Of a stretch of DNA of 64,000 nt, positions 1 to 10,672 are shown piece after piece. Within the stretch, counting starts at the first letter, position 1, and every line of letters begins with the position of its first letter. The DNA is from Neurospora tetrasperma FGSC 2508. Its lineage: Eukaryota > Ascomycota > Sordariomycetes > Sordariales > Sordariaceae. The notes below the pieces were generated by a model that did not search any database, had not been told where the DNA came from, and worked only from the letters and a program-made list of their open reading frames with translations. Both the position numbers and the translations under genes were made by a program. The stretch spans positions 3,175,236 through 3,239,235 of the forward strand of contig NW_009799101.1 of the NCBI RefSeq assembly GCF_000213175.1. The letters run 5' to 3'.

Positions 1-752
1 TGGTCGTCGAAACCTGAAATCTTGGCCAATCAATGCAAGCCCTTTTCCTGGGACCCACTTTAAGACAGGCCTTTTGGCAACGACAACCTTCCAATACATT
101 TTATCCCGGACCACGACGGGTAAGGACACTTGAAGCCGTCTGGAGCACAGACACCTTCCACCTAAGAGGAGGCATCGTTATAAGATCGATGAAACTTCTT
201 CGCTCTTCACTATACTATGATAAATCACGCACTTTTCTAACCAAATTAACTACGTATTCCAGGCTTGGGATCTGGGCTTTCACTGCTGCAAATTCCGTAT
301 CGCAACGGCTGCCACTGATATTTTACGTTGTATACGTTCGCGTACCTGATTATCTTCACTTGGTTCCTCATAACACCCTTCAGATGTGTTTGTTTGATTG
401 CCTAGACATGTGAAAATGAGTGGGAATCATTGTTGCCCATCAACTCAGCTCTACTCAAAAAAAAAAAAAGATCTGCCTCCTGTCCCCATATATAGGTAAC
501 AAAGATATTGCATTTTGGACATTAAAACAGAGCGAAAGAGAGAAAGAAAGAAATCGGGTTGCCAGTAACTCCTACCGGCTGCACCATCATGTATCCCGAC
601 CGCGATCGCGGCAAACTCCAGCACTTCTTCCCTGCGTGATCAGTGACAAGCTATGCTTGAGGTACCTTGTTGTTGGCGAGTCCAGTGGGCGCCTATCTTG
701 GGTGTGCAGGGGTGCCATCTATCCTGTATCTCTAGCACAACAGCCGTCAATG
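1..752. other. Intergenic, 3' flank of vts1
   Basis: No gene is supported here. The stretch lies downstream of vts1, which is read on the minus strand, and probably holds its 3' UTR. Short open frames exist on the plus strand, but they have no recognisable motif and no intron signals. A run of 13 A lies at 457-469. Confidence 0.5.
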
Positions 753-2736
753 CTAGATTTTGCCTTCTTTTTTGGCCTCTGCACTAGGTTGTCAGCTTTT
801 GATCCACTTGAGCTCGTACGGAATTACAAGACATACCCTTGACTTGTTCAAAGACCTTGAGCATCTTGCGTCTAGCACCCAAAGCATTGACACCACGCTC
901 CTCCAGCTGCTTGTCGTCCAGCTCAATCAGGTCTGTCCACTTCATGTCCTTCAAGTTGTCTGTGTACTTGTGCAGACGCAGGCTCCGCAGCCAGCTAGGG
1001 ATATCCTGCAGGAGAGTAGGGTCGGTAGGATCCTCGGGCGGCTTCGAGCTGCCTCTCCGACCACGCGGAGAGCGGCCACGGTTGATTTCAGAATGGTCCG
1101 AAAGATAGCCCTCTGCATGATGACCGCCCAGGTTGAATTGACCCATCATTGGAACCAGTCCATTGTTGATCAAGCCGGGTGCACCGCCGTCATACGCACT
1201 GAGGAAGCCATTATTCTGCGGCGAAGCAAACTGCAGCGCGGAGCCGTAGTTGGGCATCGCAATACCGGGTGAGGTGGGGCGTGAACGATGACCGCCAAAG
1301 CCGCCAAGACCCTGTTGCAGGCCTTGTTGCTGTTGCTGCTGAAGCGCCAAAACATGGTCGTGGCTCAAGACCTGCCCGTGCTCGTTGATCATGACCACAT
1401 TGGTGCTCGGAATTCCCTGAGGGCCCGGCGATAGGGGATGCTGAGCGTGACTCTGGCCAGGGGCCCCGTCGTTGGAACGAGCACGACGATAGCGGCGAGC
1501 GTCGTCCAAAGCAAAGCGATTGTTTACCGTCGAGAGTGCGGCCAGCTTCATCGCTGTCGCGTTGGCTACCATATCGGCGTTGTTTCCTTGCGTTTGGCCG
1601 AAAGTTGGAACCATGGGCGTGTTGACCATCGAGGCCCAGTTACCACTAGAAGTGTAGGGGGATAGCAGGGGGAGCTCGGTCAGCTGCGGCTCAGCCGCGG
1701 TGAGGGTCGTGCTCTGGATGTTTGTGTTGCTGCTCAGCTGCGGAGGGCGAGGGGAGCGCAAACCACCGGCCGATGGCGGAGGTTGCACAAATTGGCCCAT
1801 CGGAGTCTGGCCGGTGGACGACTTGGGCCGAGAAGTGTCGCTGGGACCCCACGGAGAGGCCGGGTTCTGTCCATTGATGTCATCCTTGGGGCCGGAAACC
1901 GTGGGGGCAGCGAGGGAGTTGCGGTTGTCAACCAGGCTGTTACGGTTCGAAGGCGGAGGGTTGCCTGTCTGCTGCGTGAATTTGGCCTTCTCCGTCGCAA
2001 TGGCCGCAACAGCATCCGGGAACATGGTATTGATTGTGGTCTGATCCAGACCCGAGTGTCTCTTGTTGGCACCGCCACTGGGGCGGGCAAGGGAGTTACG
2101 GGCCGATCCCACTTCCAGCTTGCCCATGGCATCACTCAAGCGGCTCGACATGGGATCTAGGGATAACGAAGATATGATGTCAGCATGGCACCTAACAGTA
2201 ATGGGGCAGTTGCACGAACCCTTGTCAAAGTTAGCAGGGGACAGAACTCCCGACATGGGGTGGTTCTTGCCCATCTGCTGAAGGACCTGAATGAAGAAAC
2301 GGATCTGGACCTGAGTAGTCTGCTGGAGCAGAGCATACAGGGCAGCTGTGCGCTCAGCTTCGCTAAGGACGCGGAACCACTGTTCAATAGCGCTGAGTTC
2401 ATCCTTGAAATCCTGATCAAGCGTAGCAGCGGCCATCTCCTCGAGGGTGGTCTCATATTGATCAATGTCAGCAATCCACTGCTGGGCCAGCTTGTCTTGA
2501 GGATCCAGCTCGGCATTGCCCTGCACCTGGCCGGACTGCGGCTGGCCGTAGAAGTCCGACGACGGGCGGATTCGGCTTGCGGCGGCCTGGGCGCCGGTGA
2601 GAGCGGCTACATCGGCAGAGGCGCGAAGGCCATGGTTGGAGCCAATGGCACGGGAAGAGGGGAGCCTCAGAGAAGAGACATTGCTAGCCTCGGGGGTGCT
2701 GTTGCGGTTGCTCATGATGTTGGACATATTGAGCAT
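753..2736 (-). CDS. vts1: Vts1/Smaug-family SAM-domain RNA-binding protein
   Basis: In yeast and other fungi Vts1 uses a C-terminal SAM domain to bind Smaug-type RNA hairpins in the cytoplasm and recruits deadenylation. I read three exons: 2220-2736, 837-2156 and 753-778, giving 620 residues. Intron 1 (2157-2219, 63 bp) begins GTTCGT and has a CTGAC branch. Its length is a multiple of three, so the frame stays open across it; removing it restores the expected join [15 protein letters not shown]. Intron 2 (779-836, 58 bp) begins GTATGT, has CTGAC and ends TGCAG, giving the C-terminus EAKKEGKI. The SAM domain covers about residues 555-615 ([15 protein letters not shown] and [15 protein letters not shown]). 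The middle is low-complexity, rich in Ser, Pro, Gln and Gly with a short Gln run, as usual for the family. The start is the first ATG of the frame; another follows three codons later. Confidence 0.93.
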
Positions 2737-5514
2737 GATCGGAACTGAGTGTCGGGGAGGGACGAGGTCGCGAGTCGGGGAAAAGCTAGTCGGAAAGATG
2801 CCTGAAGAATTGTAACCGAATTGCTAGGGTCCCGAGGCAACGCTGAAACAAGGCAGACGGCTACAGTGCAAGTTAGCTGCTGTCCAGGCAGTCGGTCATC
2901 CGACGAGCTTTTCGCCAACCAAAACAAGGAGAACATTGTTGAGCCCGTCAATGCCATGTGCATATAATTCACCTCAAGTGCTCGTGGCCCTGGTGGGGGA
3001 TAGGTTTTCGGCACGTACCCTGATGTCCTCCTCCAGTTGCGTATGTAAAGTGATTGGAAAATTATTGCTTGGGATTAGGCGGAGTCGAGCGAGACTTTCG
3101 AAGTCGACGCGATCGAAGTGTGCGAAAAGAGGGCGTGTAGAATGCGCGCGAGAACTTGCGAAAGCTCCTGCAGTTACCGGCTGGCCTCAAAGGAGTGTCG
3201 AAGATTGCGCAAAGAAGGATGACGTTTAGCGATGTCGGTTATCTGCGTCGAACATTGGAAGTGAGCGATCGAGTCAGCGAGGGTCAGGCCAACAACCGAA
3301 GAGCGGTGCGCAATGCGGGGGGGTGTGTGTTGAGTTGCGCGCGCGCAAAGGCCGAAACAGGCCAAACAAAGTATGATCACAAATGCTGGAAAGGGAAGAA
3401 CAGTATCAAGCGGAAGAGGACGGACGGGATGAGGAGCGAGGAGGAGCGGGAAGGAGAAAGGAAGAAAGAAAGCCGGGAGGAATTTGTTGTTGTTGTTGAA
3501 GAACAATTGTTGGTTGGCGGGCAGACCAGGGTAGCCGAACGGAGGAGGGGAGAATGGAGAAGAGAAGTGGAAGAAGTGTGATGGGTGATGAAGCTTCTAG
3601 CGATTCTCTCCAATGTGACGCGGCCACCACTGTGCCGAACGAGACGCAGACCGAGACGCAGACGCCGGCGCGCGGACAAGCAGCATGGCTGGAGATTGTG
3701 TTGCAGAATCACCAAAAGCGGCTAAACTCGCCCCGGATCCGCTCGACGTAACACTCTCTTGTAGACTTTTTGCGACATTGTGGCCCCATTCTGCGATTCT
3801 CACACTCGAGTCCGGCAGCCCCGTTCCTTGGTGGAGACTGCTTGGATAGTGTCGAGTGACGGACTGCTTGATATCACAGCGAGGGCAGGGCACTTCATGC
3901 CAGGAGCCGGCCACTGCCCAATCCCACTCACTCATGCTAGGAGGAGGCTGGCCATTGTTCGCTTCTGTCGCTTGTCAAAGGAGCCGGGAGTTTGCCCAAG
4001 TCACGCAAGACATGGATAAGGTATGTATATAAACTCGAACGGGGGCCGGATCGGGTAGAGAGGTGTATGGGTTCGGAGTCGAGGGTCGGGGGCCGGGAAG
4101 GGAACAAAGTGCATGCTTCAGAGGCTGATTGGCAGGCGGGGAACATGAACAGAACTCACCCATTTAAAACGATGGACGTATCCTGGTATTCAAGACAACA
4201 ACTGGAAGAAACCCCCAATATGGTATAGGTACTGGAATGGAAATCCCCAGGTCCTGCCCTCTTCCTTTGGCTGCCCTACTTTCAGCCTGTGCCAGTAGCA
4301 GCGGTGTTGATGACGGGATTGCTGATGGCCTCTTTCACGCGCCGGCGTCAGTCGTCAATCGCAAGAGTGTCCAGTCGAACCTAACGCCGCGGCCGTGATC
4401 GGGCGGGTTGTGATTTAGGTTGGTTTCTCAGTTAGGCTGATAGCTGGCGGGAAGGAGGGGAGCAGAATTAGGAACGGGACTCGAAACTTTCAAGTTGTTG
4501 AAAGTGACTGAGGTAGTCCGACAGGAACTCGAAGTGGAAGTCCGGGTGCAATATTTCCAAGCACAGAGTGGAAGTTGGAAAGTCAGGGCGGGCAGCCGAG
4601 AATTGGATCTCACGCGCAATCACTGCAGCAGTGCAGTGAGGTGCCTCCGCCGGCTGTCGTTTCATTCATGCCTCCCTCCATGGATGGTGGTGGTGGTGGT
4701 GGTGGCTGCTACTGTTAGTGATTGGTTCATCCAGCGGTGCTGATGGCGCGTATTGTGGGCGCTAGCACTAACGCGCTGCTTGGCCAATGGAGGCGCTCGC
4801 CTTTCAGGGCAACCCGTGTTTCGACGTTCTCACTGCAACCCAGCACAGGACAGCCAGGCAGGACAGTGCCCCTGGAGGGTCAGCCGGGCGGGGCCAAGAG
4901 GGGACCTACGGAAGGGGCGGAGAGCGGGACGAGGAGGTGGGGCGGGGCTACAATAGGTGTCCGATTCAGCCTCGAGTGACTTCGGTCGAGTCTGTGACAC
5001 TGGCTCGAGACTGGACTGCCACTGCAAACCTATGGACTGGAGGCCTCGAACAATTCACCCGAAATGCAAAACAACAAGTTGAGGTTGTTCGGAAAGACGC
5101 AAATCACAAAATGTCAACGCCAGTGTCCCTCGAGGATGAGCTCACAGTGTGCCATTTCTGCCCACCATCCCTATCTCGAATTGGTGTGCATCACGGCCAA
5201 ATCTGTTAGACACTGACAGTTCCCCCTTCTTCCAGACTCAGTGTGGAGCCCCTTTTCGCTTCACAAGCGAACGCCTCAAGAGGGTTAGGGTTTAATGCTA
5301 TTGCAGTTGGTTGACAAACCCCAAGTATAACATCACTCTCTTTTCACTCACAGACCAAAAGTGTCTTTCTGGTGAGAAACATGTCGATACGCTTGCGTTT
5401 CAGGGTAGTATCCCTCCAAACATCTGAACCCTAACTCTGCTATGCCCCAATTTCCGAAGACAACCCGGGAAAAGGAAGCAACCAACCCACCCAACGACAT
5501 TTCCATAAACAAAA
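2737..5514. promoter_or_regulatory. vts1 upstream region and intergenic DNA
   Basis: This 2.8-kb stretch lies upstream of vts1. On the vts1 strand about 3380-3600 is strongly pyrimidine-rich, as is common in fungal promoters and leaders. Open frames here are low-complexity and have no family signature. A TGG microsatellite (seven copies) lies at 4685-4705. TTAGGG occurs once near 5283. The part nearest 5515 is probably the 3' UTR of the next gene. No gene is supported. Confidence 0.4.
4685..4705 (+). repeat. (TGG)7 microsatellite
   Basis: Seven perfect TGG units are visible in intergenic DNA upstream of vts1. There is no sign that they are coding. Confidence 0.9.
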
Positions 5515-6655
5515 TCACCAACAAGTCTCACGAACCCTTTCCCTCTTGATGCACACTGTATTATCTTGCGACTCCTCGCTGTTTGTTCGGGCCTTCTGCC
5601 GTGATCCAATCTCAGAAATTTTTCTCCTCTTGACGCACACATCCAGATCTTGGGGTTCTTCGCTATCCGCCCGAGCTCTCTTTGGTTGGAAGCGAAAATC
5701 ATGATGAGGATGGAACTGTCGAGAGGGTTGTTGTGATTCAGCCCGAGAATTCGGCGGAGCCGCAACTCCTCCTCCATCAGCCGGCCCAGCTTGCTTCCCA
5801 AACTCAGCCACAGCCTCAGGAAACGTAGCTCTCAAGTCCTCCAACACCCTGAAGCTCTCCTGTACAACGATAAGGTTCCGATTTGGCTCACCCGGTAGCG
5901 GTCCACGAACAAGAAAGAACTCTTCCACGACTGCCCTGAGCGCAGATTGTATTTCCTTTCGCACGGCTTGTAGCGCGCTGTTGCATTTGTCCACTTCCTG
6001 TTCGAGCTCCCAGTCTTCCAAACATATCCCCTTGAACACATCTTCATCGCGACGTTTGTTAAACTTATTCAATCTTGAAACCAACTTCTTGCTTGGTTCG
6101 AGGACGGTGGGCAGCGTAAAGTATCTCTTAATGCCCACGATGCCTTCATGTATACGATCAAATTCGGCGAGCGGGTCGTTTTGGGATAAGTGCTCGAGAG
6201 CCTTGTCTGTCACGAAGGCACTGCGACGGCGTCTCGGCTGCTTTGGAGCACATCCTTTTCCGTTTGCATCAACTGGATAACTATTTGCCTCTTCCAGCTC
6301 AGTCTTGGGTCGTGATGGGGGTTCAATGCGTACTGCATGAGCCGCGGTCGGTGATGAGGATATTTTCTTTGTCGGTTCCTTCCGCAAGCCGTGATCAGGA
6401 GGCAAGACATTCACTTCCATGATCTACAAGTGACTAGTGTCAGCTGGATTCCCCCCTTTACAGTCCGTGATATCAGAGGTTTCGTACCGTCTTTGGTAGC
6501 ACGGTGCCTATGGGTAGAGTAACGTTTGGCGGCCAGAGGGATGGATTTGATTGTTGAATAATGACATCGGGTGAGTTGTGGTGAAATTGCGATAGTCTTT
6601 TCAATTCTGTGGGGAGATCAGAAAGAGGTGCGAGATTTCCGCCTTTCTGTCCCAT
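5515..6655 (-). CDS. Unrecognised protein with duplicated basic C-terminal motif
   Basis: I do not recognise this protein. Two exons, 6488-6655 and 5515-6423, give 358 residues. The 64-bp intron (6424-6487) starts GTACGA, has a GCTGAC branch and ends TTGTAG. It joins the first exon (MGQKGGNLAPLSDL...) in phase 0 to the codon just before the ATG at 6420. If that intron is not used, a 301-residue protein would start at 6420. The middle third is charged and probably helical (LVSRLNKFNKRRDEDVF, then ALQAVRKEIQSALRAVVEEF). The C-terminus carries two diverged copies of a roughly 25-residue unit: DSEEPQDLDVCVKRRKISE and then NSEESQDNTVCIKRERVRE. Each ends in a Lys/Arg cluster, which would suit nuclear import. 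The real 3' end is uncertain, because a GT donor-like sequence (GTTCGT) lies 15 codons from the stop but no clear branch site follows. Confidence 0.65.
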
Positions 6656-7109
6656 GGCACTACGCCGTTCACTGATGAGCTGCAGAAAGAACCATCGGTG
6701 TTTTGGATCCCCCTATGGCACGAATGATGAAAAGTCACCGGTTGATGAAGTGTTGACAACATCCATTACCACTTTCTATCTCAAATTACTAACAAGGCAA
6801 TGACCAACCGCCAACCCCAATTACAAACGGCCATCGCTACTCCCCGATAGGGAACCCCAAGGCACATTATTCACCCCGCCTGGCAACTGGTTGGCATCAA
6901 ACTTGGCAACCGTAACCTTGGACCTCGGAACCTGCCTATGCAACTGCAGAAGTGAGCTTCACTCGTGCAGAAAGGATGACTGATCACAAGGATGAAAGCA
7001 AATAGACAGGAAACCTGACCCGGGCCCTCCCAGCAGGCGTTTAAATCACTGCATTCCCCCCTAAAATTCTTCTCCGGGAAACCAAATTTTTACACATATC
7101 GATCATTAG
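6656..7109. promoter_or_regulatory. Promoter region of the 5515-6655 gene
   Basis: This is the sequence upstream of the minus-strand gene. I see no coding signal and no motif I can name. Confidence 0.35.
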
Positions 7110-8576
7110 GTGCCTTTTTCCTCTTCTTCTACTTCTCTACAAGCTGCGTCTACGACGGTTCCTTATCAAAATCCTTTCTTGACCGACTTATCGTTGATTA
7201 AAAACGAACAAAAGAGCAGTATCATCCCCCTCACCCTCGTCGTCCACCACGGCCACGTCTATATCCACGCTCTTAGGGTCCTCTCCGTTATCCACGCCCT
7301 CCGGGCTTATTAGCCGCCTGATTACGGTCCATCCATGCCGTCCACGCCCACTCACGCCCACGCATTCCACGCATACGCACTCGAATCGGAACGAGGACAG
7401 ACGGAAGGGCGATCCATACTAACGGAAAATCTCCAGTCTCCTCCATGCCACAGGTATATTTCTCACTTACTATTCTGCTCTCTACTTCCCCATGTCCCCA
7501 ACTTCTTTCTAACATAATAGTAGTAGTCTACAAGATGACGAACTACACACTCACAGCTGATACAGCTCGACCCCACGACGAACTGGACCCAAGATTCCAC
7601 ATTGTAATCCCGGTTGCTATACTTTAGTTCGTTCTCAACATCATCCGGTTCTGGACCAGATCGGAAGTAATCTGGATTACATTGCACGGCGAGATTTTGA
7701 TCACAGATTTCTCCAAGGCAACCAGCAAAACTCGACGCTACCAGTTGACAACATTTTGTTTGGTCTTCCTGTCCTTCTTGCTCATATAGCCTCTCGATAT
7801 CGGATTTTACGGCATCACTTCGAAGCCATTGTCACATCACCCGAGCTGACACAGGATTTCCTGTTGGGGAATCACTGGCGAGCCCATGGGAAGCCACGAC
7901 GTTGAGCCTCCAGCTATATCAGGCCCGTCAACGCTGGAAGCTCCCGTCACAGATAGAAAGACACATTTAGCATGATCACCAATATAGTTTGATTGAGCTA
8001 CACATGCCTGCTTCCACGCATCACGAGCAACCACTCCTACCATTGAACACCCCCAAACCAACAACAGAACACCAACCACCACCACCCTACGATGGTATTA
8101 TTAGTGTTGCGTGAGGTTACTATTCAATAGTAGGTTGCGTTCTTCAACTATCTCTGATCAGCTGCTAATGTCTCTGTCTCTAGGGAGTGCCTATCGAGTT
8201 GATAGCGTCGAACTTATTTGATTTGGCATTTTTTCTATTGATCATTATTAGCGGCATGAACCCCAAGGCGCGGCCACGTACCAGGAGAACGTCCGCAATC
8301 ATACTTATCGTTGTCCAACATGCGAGATTTCGTTCGGGTCCGCGGGGAATTTGGTGAGACATCTGGAGACTGCTGACCATCTGACCAAGGGAAGATGGGA
8401 CTTACGTCCCTCCCAAGTCCCAAGACGGCGACTTGTCGTGGTGGTGCGATCTCTGCGATATCGGGTGGGCGGATGAGTACGGTCTCATCCTGCATGAACG
8501 CAGGTCATATGGCCACAGGGTCAAACAAGCCGAGCGTCAGGGCCTGCCGCCTCCTCCCAAACCGGAGAGGGGGTAG
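7110..8576 (+). pseudogene. Probable decayed C2H2 zinc-finger gene
   Basis: Two zinc-finger signatures sit side by side in different frames. The first spans 8312-8380: Cys codons at 8312 and 8321, His at 8360 and 8378, spacing C-x2-C-x12-H-x5-H (YRCPTCEISFGSAGNLVRHL). The second spans 8445-8516: C-x2-C-x12-H-x6-H (WCDLCDIGWADEYGLIL), shifted by one base and ending at the TAG at 8574-8576. No intron fits in the 64 bases between them, so a frameshift is the simplest reading. Upstream, an open frame of about 113 codons (7566-7904, LDQIGSNLDYIARRDF...) lacks a start but looks coding. A Ser/Thr/Pro-rich frame lies at about 7220-7400, and another open piece follows at 7971-8114. One possible intron (7455-7565) would join the ATG at 7335 to the 7566 frame. 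Two of the in-frame stops (TGA at 7558, TAG at 7968) could each come from one C-to-T change. Fungal RIP makes such changes, but that is inference. Confidence 0.5.
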
Positions 8577-10672
8577 GGGTTGGGTTTTGACGTTTATATT
8601 GTTTTTGTAACAGACTGGATTAATTGCCACAGCAGTCTCGTCGTAGACAAAATAGCTAAGACCTTTAACATTATATCTTGAATATACTCTTACTACGCAT
8701 CCAAGCGTCTTTGTAACACCTCTTGTCTTAAGTTCTTGGCAATCTCTAAATGAAAACATACCAATAGGACTCTAGCCGATGTCTTTTCGAATTGTTGTAA
8801 TCCCTATTACAGTCTTGCAACGGCCTTTTCTTTAATCCTAACGAGCGGTAGTGGACTGGTTTACCTAGCCTGTTGGTTGGTCTCACATATTTTGTCTCGG
8901 ACGAGACGTAACACTGATTGAATGTCATAGGATTTCAAAACCGATAACAAAGTTCCAGGATACGTCTTCCAGCAATTTATCAGCCATACTCCCTACCGTC
9001 GTACCTTTAAGACAGCCGGGCGACAAAAATCAAACGGAAAGAGATTCCTTATCAACACCCGAGTCGACTACCTACCTCTATTCTTCCTACCCTTCTTCAC
9101 CGGAACCTCAACCTCCCTCTCACCCTTCACCCTCCACCCCCTTACTAACACCTGTCTTCAGGGAACATAGCCTGAACGTAACCAGCTCCTTCAAGCACAC
9201 ATCAGGTTCAGGAAGGAGCTGCGCGTGCAATTGTGTTTTCATCACTTCATTTTTAGTTGTCAGCGACCGTTGCACGAATTAGAGGTCCAACATGATCCTT
9301 TGAGCTCTCTTGAGCATCAAAACCGTTTGGTGCAGCTCTTCGCCGCCATTGCCCGACAACGACGAGGAGTGGTAGATAAAATGGAACTGCTGAGTGTGTC
9401 GTTCGATGTACTTTTTTACTCTGGCTTTGATGGGGAGCGACGTCCTGCTCGCCTATCACTGGGTCGGAGTCGGTGGGTGTCCTGACTACTTGAGACAGAT
9501 CCAGGTTCTAGAGCCCTACTTTGGGCCAAGCACTTGGAGTGCGCAACCACCGGTGTTTGAATGGTATGATCGTGATTCATGGTGTCCCATGATATTTGGT
9601 TCCGACCTGCGGTTGGTATAGGTGACTGCTAAACGGAAGTTAAGACGGACTGCTAGACTCTCCAGGTCAAAATCGACAAACGAACGAAAAAGACAGAAAG
9701 CTCGTTACCGCAAAAGAGAAAGGAAAAGGTTGCTATCCAGGACATTCACCGAAGAAAAAACAGATAAACGTCGTGGAATTCGTGCCTTGGAGTCACGTCG
9801 CGCAAGACGGCAGCATTCATCACCATTACCACGCCCCATTCACAACGAAGCCATTGTATCATCTCTCGTCGATTCCCGAAGTATGCCGCCCTTTCATCCC
9901 GAACACAATAAACAATGGATTTGTCATCCGCTTTCTCTTGCTCACTGGTTCCATGGTCCTGCAATAAACACTCTGCGTTGTCTCAGACACTTGAGGCATA
10001 GACCAGAAGCTGCCATCTGACGAGCTTCATCCAGTTTATCAACATCCCGCTGTGACACATAACAAACGACTAACACCGAAGATTTGCGGCTCCAGAAAGG
10101 ACTATGATGACTTTCAATGCACATTCTTCGGTATCGGTCATATATCCTGTTCGTCGTCTCCTCGTCATTGGAAATTCAATGAGAGTGTCGAGAAGCTTTT
10201 AGGTCCAATGCTGTGAGCTATCACATTTTGGATAATAAGAGCCTTGACGGCAACTCCTCGCTTCCAAACAAACGCTTGCTTTGTTGTTGTTCTTGTGCTG
10301 CAAGACAGACGCTGTGCATCACAGTCTTTTCTAATAATGCCATTATCATCCATTGTAAATTGTTCAATTCACTGTGACCGGCCTCCAGAGCTTCACCACC
10401 ATGGCCTCTCGTCATGATAGATTGCCAGTACCACTCGTGATGGCCGCAAAAAATGATATCTCAAGAATTCCAGGAGACTTAAATACTCCTCTGGAGCTCG
10501 CTCTCTGCAGTTTCAGATTGTCCCTCGCCGGTATCGATCTAGACCATCGGTACGAAAACACAGCACCAAGCGAGTAAGGACTCGAACATTATCAAGACAC
10601 ACCCGATAATCCTAGCCAACACGACGAAGCCCACAAGACTCAGCACTTGCCGGCAACCTCAACATCTCCACA
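8577..10672. other. Intergenic, partly AT-rich
   Basis: No gene is supported. About 8590-9000 is AT-rich. On the minus strand it holds two adjoining short open frames (8505-8759 and 8746-8928) in different frames with no recognisable family; they could be remains of a mobile element, but no terminal repeats are visible. A very basic open frame (9622-10020) has no ATG start or signature. The last 100 bases are probably the leader of the next gene. Confidence 0.35.

Noticed and set aside
9622-10020. Very basic plus-strand frame
   Set aside because: It starts with GTG, not ATG, has no signature, and its N-terminus looks like translated purine-rich DNA.
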